Source of the DNA: Gracilaria vermiculophylla
Lineage: Eukaryota > Rhodophyta > Florideophyceae > Gracilariales > Gracilariaceae
Length of the DNA: 19,017 nucleotides
Direction: 5' to 3'
Assembly (NCBI GenBank): GCA_019155205.2
Contig: JAHNZQ020003150.1
Span: 3,524,888-3,543,904, forward strand
The first letter of the stretch is position 1. Every line of letters begins with the position of its first letter. The translations under genes were made by a program, and so were the position numbers. Of this stretch, positions 8,600-17,145 are shown in pieces. Below the pieces are notes generated by a model. It was given only the letters and a program-made list of their open reading frames with translations. It had not been told where the DNA came from and made no database searches.

Positions 8600-9990
8600 C
8601 ACAAATCTCAGGAACCGCAACTTCAAATTCCAATTTATTATAAATAGTTCCCTCTCGTCTTCATTGCTCCCTAACAACAGGAGTGCCTGGATTAACTGTT
8701 CCTGAGGTTCAAATTAAGTACTTTCTGTCTCGATCCATTCGCGTGACGGCCACTATGTCACTATTAGGGGAAGTGCAACGTCTTCTGGGAAGGGTTTCCT
8801 TGGCACTTTGCCTATTAACCGGATTCCAGTTACGCTGTATCTATAAGAACGGATAACATCGCAGGAGTGATCTGGTCGTGAAGTTTTCAGAAAAGTAATC
8901 GTGGCTCCAAACTGTTACATCTAATATGTGATCTGTTGGCTTTTTCTTGACAACATATGAGATTTTTAGGCTTGTGTTTTTTAGGTAGCTCAGTATTCTT
9001 TTTATATTGCACAATATTGACTTGGTGTGGATTGTCGAATATCTCGATAAGAGATCGACTGCATAGTATGTATCGTACCTCACACACCTCGACAGATAGA
9101 GCAGTTTTTCCAGAAGCATCCTGCATTCGGAAATCACAACAGAATCTGGTACATCTGCGAGAGGAAGCAACTTAAGATCAGGACGTAATGGTTTGGCTAG
9201 ACTCGCAGCCTTCTCCATTTCAAAATTTTCAATTATCTTTTCCTCACATTTCTTGTCATGGAAATGAAATCCAGGCATATCTCGACGAATTTGGATACCC
9301 AATGCTTCAGTGGGGGATCCCTGATCCTGGATTTTGAACTTCTATTTCACACCCTCAACGAATGTCTTGACCTTCTCAGGTACAGAACAGAGAGCCATAT
9401 CATCAACGTGGAAGAATGTAAGATCGGTCAGGCACTTCATTTGCGTGTAGTATACACATGCATCTGCTACGTAGGGTAGAAATCCAAGATTGTATGGATA
9501 CTTTTCAAATGTATATTTCTAAAGTATCGAGACACTTGCCGTTACATTGAGTGCTGGCTTCAGCTTCCAGCAATATCCATCTCTGATCTTATCCCCATCA
9601 GGAAGAGTGACCTAAACGTGAGGGTCGTTGATGGCGTTCAGGAATTCATACTTAAAATCAATGGAATAGAGAGAAAACCCATATGTGGCCATTGAATCAA
9701 AAGAAAAGATGACAAGACGTATTGTGTCCAAATGTGGAGCATGAGCAAATGTATAACCAAAGCTTATTTTGAACTCAATGCCTCATACAACAAGTCGAGC
9801 TTTTTATCATTCAGAATTACTTTTCTCCGAAAGCTTCTTAATGAACACAAATCGAGTAAAAACGACTTGATGTTCTGTTGGTAACTTGACACCTTCATAT
9901 GCGTTGAAGTTCTGCACGGCTTTGACTCAAGCTCAAAAGCATCCATCCACTTCTAGGAATCAGGTCTCCTAGATGCATCATACATATTCA
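8600..9990 (-). pseudogene. copia reverse transcriptase / RNase H region, broken
   Basis: In order on the minus strand there is an RT entry region near 9970 (RRPDS, stop, KWMDAFELES), then THAPHLDTIRLV-like and SIDFKYEFLNAI blocks, and VTLPDGDKIRDGYCWKL. The active-site motif FFHVDDMALC has VDD intact at 9399-9407. The pre-RNase-H block LGIQIRRDMPGFHF and the RNase H connection KLLYLSRCVRYDTYYAVDLL (within 8841-9302) are also clear. Several stops interrupt the RT, for example before VTLPDG and before KFKIQDQG. Below 8841 the RNase H end is recognisable only in pieces that change frame. It would have copied element RNA into DNA and is not functional now. Confidence 0.9.
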
Positions 9991-10255
9991 AAGGCAGAGA
10001 TTCAATCAAGGTTATGAATACCTTGTTTGAGTCCGAAATCCTCCGAAGAGCCTTCGGGAAACTGCTGTCTTTGTCTTCTTCAGGAGGAATAATGCCTTCC
10101 AATTTGATGATTAATTTCTGGAGTGTTTCTGCTGGAACGCCGGGAAAAGTCTTTGGATCACAAAGAGAAGTTGATGGTTCCTTGATAATGTAGTACAGTG
10201 TCTCCTACGGCAATATGGTGGTTTGGCCTTAAGGTATAATATTCCTAAGGAGGGT

Positions 10256-10696
10256 TCCTAATTTATTGGCTGGGCCATGTGGTGCATAATCTCGCCCGCG
10301 TGTGCTACAGTATCCTTCAGGTACGGTAGAATCTATTATTTATTTTAGATATTTTATGCAGGTAATGAGCACAGTAGTGGGACCTGCCGAGGGAGGCTCC
10401 CGGCTTGATACTTAATTTGCCGGTTGAGCTCCACCTCTGGGGAAGTAAAGAGAAGCACCCTTGAGTCTTCTTCTACCTTTTCCGGTTGGAGTCTCTTGTC
10501 TATTCACGCAGGGTTCTAAGCCGCCGATCCCCAGGTCGCATCATAGCAGCGCCTGTACGAGCATTGTCCACCCAGTGAACCTCCCCCTCCGCTTGGTGTT
10601 TGCGGATCCCTTTCAGAATTTCCCTGGCTCGCGACAGCGGATACCGGAGACCACCTTTCGGAATACGCGCCTTTGGAGTCACCAAAAACTCCTAAT
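10256..10696. mobile_element. Probable ~430-bp insertion between integrase and RT
   Basis: The 7-bp sequence TCCTAAT occurs at 10256-10262 and again at 10690-10696. It brackets a GC-richer block that has no counterpart in copia proteins. On the high side, copia integrase similarity runs down to about 10700. On the low side, linker sequence leading to RT resumes. The block has a 61-codon minus-strand frame of unknown nature. On the minus strand its end carries AATAAA next to the repeat. The class is unknown, and a 7-bp repeat alone could be chance. Confidence 0.4.
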
Positions 10697-10699
10697 GGA

Positions 10700-11535
10700 C
10701 GTTGTGCTTTACTACCTCGACGGGAGGGCTGACAGTACCACAGATAATGTCATGTGACTCAAAGTCGAGAAAAAAATGTCTTGTAGAATTTGTGCTGTAC
10801 CCAAGCATATTACCCGGCTTTTTTGGGTTGTCGACATTCTTGCATTTCTCACTCTGGATATAGATATTGACTCTGTAACCAAAAGGGTTCAGCCATTCCT
10901 AGTTTTCAGAAAGCCGATATCGAGCACAGAAACGCGTTTGATGGTGGCAAAAGGAGTGGGGAAACCGATTGTAACAGAAGGTGCCTTGGGTTAAAGCCAA
11001 CGACCGAAACGTAGTAGAGAGCGTAGATTACGGAGGCATAGGTCGCACCGTTTCCAACAAGTTGCGATTTAGTTGTTCTGCCGAACCCATTTCTGCAGGT
11101 GCTGCAACGGATGAGGATTATTGATGTGTATCATTCATCACGCAGAGTGGTGGAAATGTCATCCACAGATATTCAGAGCCTTGAGAAGATCGAATAGTTG
11201 AAAGGGTAATTCATTCATCTTCCAAGAACTCTGAAATTCTTCGATAGATATCTGATTTCTTTCATAGCATTACAATGTGACTGTACTTTGAAGAATCATC
11301 GACAAACAATGCGAAGTACTTGAATCCATCAATTGAAACAATTAGCATTTGACATAAATCAGAGTGCACAAGTTCATAAAGGCGTCGATTTAGTTTCTTG
11401 AAATTCCTATGACGAACGTTTCGAGTAGTCTTCGTTGCATTGCAAACGTCACAAGGATATTTGACGCACACATCAGTCTTGATTTTCAGGTGCATAATTT
11501 TATCATAGGACATGCGTCATAGAGAAGAATGAACG
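10700..11535 (-). pseudogene. copia integrase region, broken
   Basis: The pre-integrase zinc-binding part is seen as MSYDKIMHLKI followed by PCDVCNATKTTR. Next comes ELVHSDLCQM with the first catalytic Asp (codon 11358-11360) and FKYFALFVDDSSKYSHIVML. After a break, IRSSQGSEYL corresponds to the RSDxGxE block, with Ser replacing the second catalytic Asp (11184-11186). The third acidic residue survives in GSAEQLNRNLLETVRPM. The C-terminal block FGYRVNIYIQSEKCKNV and MLGYSTNSTRHFFLDF is readable to about 10700. The enzyme once inserted the element DNA into the genome. Stops, frameshifts and the lost Asp make it inactive. Confidence 0.9.
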
Positions 11536-11990
11536 TCTTGGTAATTTTGAGCGCAATGCGAATGGTTTTTCGTAGACAATGCACATTGAATTGAAATGAA
11601 CTCCAATATTATAGTATTTGAGAAGCTCATGAGATGTCCCAGAATGCGCGATTCTAGTTTGAGGCTTTGAATGCCATTATCGACGGAATAACGAACGCCT
11701 TTGCCTTCCAGCATAATTAAGAAGACAAGATTGACAGTAAGCTCTGGAACGAGCAATACGTTGGCGATGGTCATTATTGTTAGCGCCCTCTGAAGACGAA
11801 CTGTTTCAATTTCTGTGATAGCATGCTTTTCTACGGTACATTTAAGAAAGCCAGAATGTGATAGGATGTCTCCAACAAACATCCTCGGGTTGCAGAAGAA
11901 ATCATCAGTTGCTCCTGAACCAACGACAAACTTATCAGTAAGACCTTATAGTCCATGCTTAGCAACAATAAATACACGGACCTGAATATT
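11517..11990 (-). pseudogene. copia aspartic protease region, catalytic Asp lost
   Basis: The frame reads FVVGSGATDDFFCNPRM where copia proteases have an Asp-Ser-Gly-Ala-Thr motif. The catalytic Asp is Gly (GGT codon at 11919-11921), a single A-to-G change. Downstream, NVLLVPELTVNLVFLIMLEG and KGVRYSVDNG match the conserved second half of copia proteases. An in-frame TAA lies just upstream (11946-11948). The protease would have cut the element polyprotein. Confidence 0.85.
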
Positions 11991-12600
11991 TGGGTATGAG
12001 TATCTCTTGTGCTTCTGTACTACTTGGGCTGAGGATTGACGTAGCACTAGTCGGCAGTCTGTCACGATTACGTGCAAGAATCACAATGGTAGGTATTCTT
12101 CTTTTTCTTCTAATATTTCGAAGTTACGTCGGCCTTTTATAATTTTTGGCGTTTTCTATACGTTATTTTGAATGACGGGGAGTTGACGTAAACTTAAATA
12201 TTGGCAATCAAACGATGATAATCCGAATTTTCTTATGTTGACGGGAAAAAGAGAGAACAAGTCAAACCCAAGTCAAATTTCAAGCTTTCAAGAATAGATT
12301 CAGACATATGATCGTCATCGACAGTCCCATTGCAGCAATTAGAGTATCGATGACGTCAGCGTTATTTTGAAAGAACTTCATTATATCATACGAGCAAGAA
12401 GCGATAGTAATGCCTCCAAGAGCTCGTATGCAAATTTGCATGATGGCCTTGCGAACCAAGCCAAATTGTCGACGTAGGGCAGCCCATACGTTGCGCCGAA
12501 GAGTTACATTTCGCACAGGATTGTATATTTCTGGAGATAAGTTCTTCTTAATCAGAAAAGTTGCTTATGCGTTCTCCTAATTTTCTGGTTCCGGAGCTTT

Positions 12601-12676
12601 TGAAAAATACATGAGCTATATGCGCTTAACTGTCTTATGACACAGGGGGTAAAGTTCATAATTTGAACTATCAACA
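12601..12676 (-). repeat. Terminal direct repeat, distal copy
   Basis: On the minus strand it starts TGTTGATAG and ends TTTTTCA directly before AAAGCTCC at the target duplication. The conserved core GTATATGCGCTT/GCTATATGCGCTT is shared with the second copy at 12831-12906. Confidence 0.7.
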
Positions 12677-12784
12677 CGCCCGATCGCCCAGTTTGTTCTT
12701 ACCGATCGAGACCTCGAGCTTACAGTTGCCATTGTTGACTACTGCTATACACCTGTACAACTTCTCAGGCTCCGGTCACTTTTG

Positions 12785-12829
12785 GGATTCGAACCCAGGG
12801 TTCTAGCATTTAGCTGGGCCGATAACCAG
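12785..12829 (-). promoter_or_regulatory. tRNA-like RNA polymerase III promoter (A/B boxes)
   Basis: On the minus strand GGTTCGAATCC (12785-12795) matches the B-box consensus exactly and sits in a T-arm-like CTGGG...CCCA context. About 25 bases upstream, CTGGTTATCGGCC (12817-12829) resembles the D-arm/A box of tRNA genes. No complete cloverleaf can be folded, so it is a tRNA-derived sequence, not a tRNA gene. Confidence 0.65.
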
Positions 12830-12830
12830 T

Positions 12831-12906
12831 TCCAAAACAAAAGAGGTATATGCGCTTTAGTTTCTTGTGACATAGGGCGTACAGTACACAATTTAAATTG
12901 TCAACA
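12831..12906 (-). repeat. Terminal direct repeat, proximal copy
   Basis: On the minus strand it starts TGTTGACAAT exactly at the end of the target duplication. It shares about 58 of 76 positions with the copy at 12601-12676, so the element is old. Confidence 0.7.
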
Positions 12907-13021
12907 GGAGCTTCTTCATTTTCATGATCGTATTTATATAGATCCCGTGACTTAAGCAAAGCGAGAATTAAGTTCCTTCAAGTAGTCCAAGTTCTACTCT
13001 GAAAAGAGACAATATTGGTGC

Positions 13022-13033
13022 CTTCTGATGCCA
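13022..13033 (-). promoter_or_regulatory. Possible primer-binding site of the copia element
   Basis: On the minus strand TGGCATCAGAAG resembles TGGTATCAGAGC, the initiator-Met tRNA complement that primes many copia elements, with three mismatches. It lies upstream of the gag remains, where a primer site belongs. No clear LTR end in CA abuts it, so the call is weak. Confidence 0.3.
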
Positions 13034-13034
13034 T

Positions 13035-13990
13035 CAGAGCAGTTCGGGAATGTTAATCTGTAACCCAAGAAAAAGAAGATAGAAATACCCTTGGGAGCTT
13101 CACACCGACTTTATTCTGGGTTTTTTAGCACAAAGGTGAGGAAGAAGGCAGAAGTTCTCATTTTCTTCGTGTTGTTTTACTTGATACCGAACAAGACTGT
13201 GTTTTGTACTACTGGGAAATCATATGACAGAAATAGAAAAATTGCAGAAATAGACGTTCAGCAATAGAATTGGAACGTTACTGAACTCCACTATATGCAG
13301 CCTTGTCGAGGTCTGCCAATACTTTCTCATCGAACAATGGTACCTCATTTAAACAAACGGATTTCAAGTACCGCAAGACAAAAAGTAAGCGCAGAAAACA
13401 AAATACAAAAACCGTTTTCTTTTTTAAAAACAATATAAAAGTGACCAGTCCAACTCCGGAAAAGGAAATACTTTTAGCGAGACTTGTAAATACCGCTCTG
13501 TGTTACAATAATCTGTCAATACACTAAACGTTCAGTTTCTAACTCTCTATTGTATCCACTTCAATGCTCCTATCCCAGATCGCAATTTTATCGTGCTCTT
13601 CAACTCTGCGACGTTTTATTGAAGTTTTTGAAGCACACGATGCATTTTTGTGGGTTTCTAGGAACAATCGGGTGTACTTGAATAAAGCGAATCGCTCAGT
13701 TTCCTCTTTACCTAGGGCTTGGCCATTTTGGCCACCGTATCCCGCGGAAGCGAAGTTTGTTTCGGATTTCTTCAATGGAAGCTGTACCGGTCTCACCGAT
13801 TCATACTACATGGTTTGATATTGCAAAACTGCGCTAAAGTCTGTATTGGCACGAAAATATGACGCAATGGGAACCGATGCCTTTTCCGCACGACTGTGGA
13901 CCATGTAAGTGGCAGCAATTGAAAGCAACTCTCGAATTGGCAGGAGAAATTGCAGGGAATTTTGACCGTCAGCAGACCACAGATGGCAGA
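13035..13990. other. No recognised gene; retroelement debris
   Basis: The part next to 13035 should contain the copia 5' LTR, but I could not find a matching second LTR to prove it. A minus-strand 85-codon open frame at 13539-13796 is rich in charged residues and has no recognised motif. It may be the continuation of the Gag relic that ends near 13991. A 74-codon plus-strand frame at 13303-13527 looks like chance. Confidence 0.4.
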
Positions 13991-15899
13991 TCAACCCTCC
14001 CGACACACGCAAGGCAGCATTCCAAGCATTGGGGACTCGTCCCGGCGTGATGAGCTCGACATATCCGGACGTTGGTAGCAGACATAACCGTTTTAAAACG
14101 GAATGCGTGGAGCCGAAATCCATCCGATACCTGAGTAAATTGCTGCATCATCCCGCGCAGTCTCGTACATTCCCTCTGCCATGGACGGGATCCCCGAAGT
14201 ATGGTCCAATCAAGCATCGCCTGGGATAAACAAACCAGTGTCATATCCTGGTTTTGGCTGCTTCTCATTCATGAGAGAAAGGTATGGAGAATAGTTCTCC
14301 ATGACCAATGCATTGGCAGATCTTGGCCTCTGATGAGGTTGGCGAGCACGAAGTGCATCACCTTCGGCTCATGCGTCTTGCAAAACTCCAAGAAAATAAA
14401 CCTCGGAATATCCTCCTGTTATCTGGCGCCCAAGTTATTGATCAAAGAGTCCAGTCCATCGATGCACATGGTATACCGCTCAGCAGTGGAATAGATATTA
14501 CCACAAAGATGGTAAGCCTTGTTAATGCATACGGAATAGTCGGTTACCGTCTTTCCGTCATTCTGGTGGGTGTCTTGCAGAGCAAGGATGGCGGACTGAA
14601 TCGCTTGTTTGGTGACATAAGAGCGCAGTAGGTACTGAACCGCTTCCAGCCAGCAACGTACCTCTCCTTTGGAGGCTTTGCTTGGGCCGATGACAGATTT
14701 TCATTGGCCTTCAGTCACGCCCCGTAGGAAATACAGCGGCTAAATGTAGGCGTCTCCCTCATTCATTCTGAGCACGTTCGCTTCGGCCACAAATCGTGCG
14801 AAAACCTCCAATGCCAGTATGGGGTCTTCTCCACGAAATGTCTTGCTACGCAGTGTGAGTTGCATTCTCTTGATGCAATTCCGTACTCTTCCGGTGTCAC
14901 TGGGTGTTCATTCCATCAAAGAACCTCCCACTCGGTGGCTGCGGTAAGACAGGACCTTCCAATACTTCGGGCTCGTTGGCTTCAGTTCTTTGAATCCAAG
15001 TTGTCTTCTGCCCTTTTTCCGTGACCAAGTGGCATCAGCAGTAACCAATGACCACTTGGATCGGATTGATCGCCGCTTCGGGTCCTCAGCATAGGGCTCC
15101 AAGCATTTAGAACCTTTCAAACCACTCGGGTAAGAACTGGATGAAGTCGACAAGTCATCATAATGGGAATGCTTGTGCCTTTTTGAATTCCGCCAACGAT
15201 GGTAGTTCCGCATATCTCTCTGATTTTTTAGTTGAGAGACTGCAAATCGCCCATCCAGGATTGGCTAGTCCGTCAGGCGTTCCTTTTCCGACGTCTCGAG
15301 GCAGGATTAAACAAAGTTAAACCGGATCTCAACCCTTTTCATGAAGGCAACAAGTCCATCGAAACATTCCTGTACGGTGTCGACATCTGATCTCCGAGGA
15401 CGCATATCGTCGACCACCACTCTTCTGGGGCTAGCCAGAACAACCGCCAGTAGGGTGACGCACTCCCTGGAAAGAGTTTCATGGGCAGCTCCCAATACCA
15501 AGGATTGTCTTACTAGGTCCTCGATCTGGAAACCCCAACAAGGCCAGGTAATGTACGGGCAGCCGCTTAGGCGGAAATCTCCGTAGACCACCCAACGCTG
15601 GGTATCAGTTTATCCGGCGAAGCTGGGGGGAGATCTTGAATTTCCGAATCATGCCCCAGAGATTTGAGACTCTCTGTGGCTAGACGTGATCCAGACCGTA
15701 TCTGGATGCATCAAGGCAATTGGTTGCTTGATTGATCATCACCTTGGTGGGAGCGATTGCGAGTGTTGACAGGTTCCGCCCATTATGGCTTATTCGGCAT
15801 CTTGAAATCATAAAAATGAGAAAACCACTGAGAGATTCTGGGATAATGTGCTGAAAGAAGAAACGCACGTTCAAATGATTCTTCTGAGTCGGGAGCCAT
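13991..15899 (-). pseudogene. Second retrotransposon Gag-like pseudogene
   Basis: An ATG at 15899 opens a frame (MAPDSEESFERAFLLSAHYP) broken by stops at 15783-15785 and 15711-15713. Near 15600 the coding signal shifts to another frame, which can then be followed for about 1.2 kb. It crosses six stops, at 15307, 15265, 14908, 14740, 14701 and 14419. It carries LALEVFARFVAEANVLRMNE, YFLRG, EVRCWLEAVQYLLRSYVTKQ and AERYTMCIDGLDSLINNLGA. A Gag-like pattern of short helical, Trp- and Arg-containing blocks is evident. A further shift near 14370 leads to MENYSPYLSLMNEKQPKPGY and beyond. No zinc knuckle, protease or RT was found, so the copy is truncated. Assignment to Gag rests on style and context, not on an exact family match; Ty3/gypsy is possible. 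Confidence 0.6.
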
Positions 15900-16940
15900 C
15901 TTGCAGTGCCATTGCTCGCCAGCGGGAAAAACACAGGAAGACGTCCCAATCTTCCTCTACAGAGGTAGTTCTGCGGTAGAGATATTTCGAGGGAACAACA
16001 CGACAGCGTAGGGTGTAAGACCGAGGTTTTCCGGGTAGCAGTTGGCGGGAGCGGTATAAGGAGGATCCCCACAAGGTTGGTGCATGGGTGTGCAGTGTCT
16101 CCTTGGAGGAAGAAGGTGGAAAGCGAAGGGAGAGCGCTGTTCACGCGATCCACAAGGTGAAAGATACACCACAAAGGTGAAAGAAGGTGAGGTGGCTGTA
16201 TGGCAAACAATGACGAGCGGTAAATATACTTATGCAAGAAGCGAATACAGTAAAACTGATAACATACCCAAGTACGGGGGCTCTAAGCGAACAAGGCGGA
16301 TGAGCAACCGTACGCTGCGGGATATCCCTCGCGAAAGGTGGATACCAACGTTGACGGTAGGCTCAGAGCCGGAATCTTGGTTACCGTATACTGAAGGCGG
16401 CGGCGGGTATTGCGGCGCCCTTGACAACTGTAGTGCTAGTTAAAAAAATGGGGAACATTTAAATAGCTAAATAAATACTGGCGGGACTTTATCATTTTAA
16501 TGCTGTCCTGCATGTTATACAGTACGGGGCCATATGCAGGAGTACCCCAAAAAAACGGGAGTGCACTTAAGGTCTTTTACAATTTGCTTAAAGAAATTGT
16601 ACAGAACCTTATACGAGAATACTTGTTGGACGTCACCAATACCGGCACGAAGCGTCAACGAACTGTCGTAACTTTTCTATGAAGTGACGACACCACCTTT
16701 TGGATGTTCCATGGTGGGGCGTTGTTGCAACAAATTCAAGTGTGTTGACGGTTTGGCGAATAATTTTACACTCGCTTCTGGTCCTTCGTTAATAAAACTG
16801 CCGGGCACGTGTAGAATGCATCGATGCACCTTCCGGAACTGAACCTTTCGAACCTGTTTCTAACCCAGGTGATCCCGCCCATTAGATGCGGGTAGGTCTC
16901 TTCGATTTGAACTGTATTTTATCACTTCCTGAAGAACTGA
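15900..16940. other. Upstream region of the Gag relic; possible LTR/leader; no gene
   Basis: On the minus strand this precedes the ATG at 15899 and is where a 5' leader and LTR would lie. It is GC-rich up to about 16440 and then becomes AT-rich, which may mark the element edge. No second copy exists in the window to define an LTR. Open frames of 185 codons (minus, 15680-16237) and 119 codons (plus, 16084-16443) lie here. Neither resembles a known protein, and the former overlaps the Gag start in another frame. Confidence 0.4.
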
Positions 16941-16956
16941 CTGTCCGGATACCCCC

Positions 16957-16965
16957 TATAAAAAT
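16957..16965 (+). promoter_or_regulatory. TATA-like box upstream of the double hairpin
   Basis: TATAAAAAT lies 48 bp before a 10-bp hairpin and 105 bp before the 40-bp hairpin. Transcription would be expected to start near 16985-16995, so both hairpins would lie in the first 150 nt of the RNA. Use of this promoter is inferred. Confidence 0.4.
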
Positions 16966-17004
16966 ACCCATTGCGCATCACCGAATGACAGTGTGACCCC
17001 GCAG

Positions 17005-17034
17005 ATGCCGAGAGTATGCCCTCTCTCTTGGCAT
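17005..17034 (+). repeat. Short hairpin with 10-bp stem
   Basis: ATGCCGAGAG (17005-17014) pairs with CTCTTGGCAT (17025-17034) through nine Watson-Crick pairs and one G opposite T, around a 10-nt loop. Confidence 0.55.
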
Positions 17035-17061
17035 CGCGCGCTTGAACACTATCCTACGCTC

Positions 17062-17145
17062 ACAGTTTGCAATTATTGTCTACGCGAGTGCACCTGCGTC
17101 CATCGGGACGCACGTGCACTAGCGTAGGCAATAATTGCGAACTGT
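17062..17145 (+). ncRNA. Candidate hairpin RNA with 40-bp arms
   Basis: The arms 17062-17101 and 17106-17145 pair over 40 positions around a 4-nt loop. There are 36 Watson-Crick pairs, two T-G pairs and two mismatches (G-A and C-C). Both T-G pairs would be stable U-G wobbles in a plus-strand transcript but A-C mismatches in a minus-strand one. A TATA-like box lies upstream on the plus strand. It could be a small-RNA precursor. It could also be a tiny inverted-repeat transposon, although no target duplication is visible. No open frame covers it. Confidence 0.45.

Larger units (their letters stand above)
12593..12913 (-). mobile_element. Short element with direct terminal repeats and tRNA-like promoter, inserted in copia gag
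   Basis: The insert (12600-12906) is flanked by GGAGCTT at 12593-12599 and 12907-12913, a 7-bp target duplication. Removing the insert and one duplicate rejoins the gag codons in frame. It carries direct terminal repeats of about 76 bp (12601-12676 and 12831-12906, about 76% identical), which on the minus strand begin TGTTGA. The lower one ends TTTTTCA. Just inside the upper repeat is a tRNA-like segment with a perfect B box. It has no coding capacity. It could be a TRIM-like miniature LTR element, or a tRNA-derived SINE preceded by a truncated second copy. Confidence 0.75.
12000..13010 (-). pseudogene. copia Gag region, split by a short element
   Basis: The N-terminal part before the insertion (about 12914-13010) shows DYLKELNSRFA, then, after a frame change, SRDLYKYDHENEEAP. 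Beyond the insertion the frame continues with LSPEIYNP and VWAALRRQFGLVRKAIMQI, then MKFFQNNADVIDTLIAAMGL, which fits copia-type Gag spacing. Near 12080 the remains CDSCT and, in another frame, HVIVTDCR look like a decayed CCHC zinc knuckle. Gag coats the element RNA. Several stops and frame changes are present. Confidence 0.75.
8600..13034 (-). mobile_element. Decayed Ty1/copia retrotransposon
   Basis: Read on the minus strand, the remains follow the copia order of Gag, protease, integrase, reverse transcriptase and RNase H, with integrase before RT as in Ty1/copia and unlike Ty3/gypsy. Many stops and frameshifts break the polyprotein. Two later insertions lie inside it (12600-12906 and probably 10263-10696). 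A possible primer-binding site lies at 13022-13033. LTR limits could not be established, so the outer coordinates are approximate. Confidence 0.85.

Noticed and set aside
12781..12840. Possible minus-strand tRNA gene
   Set aside because: The B box is perfect, but no acceptor stem or proper anticodon arm can be formed. The context is a transposable element with a target duplication.
13029..13040. Plus-strand TGCCATCAGAGC as a primer-binding site
   Set aside because: It matches the initiator tRNA complement well, but all copia remains read on the minus strand, so a plus-strand site here makes no sense. The overlap comes from a small palindrome.
15680..16237. 185-codon minus-strand open frame
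   Set aside because: It overlaps, in another frame, the better-supported start of the Gag relic. It has no recognised domain and lies in GC-rich sequence.
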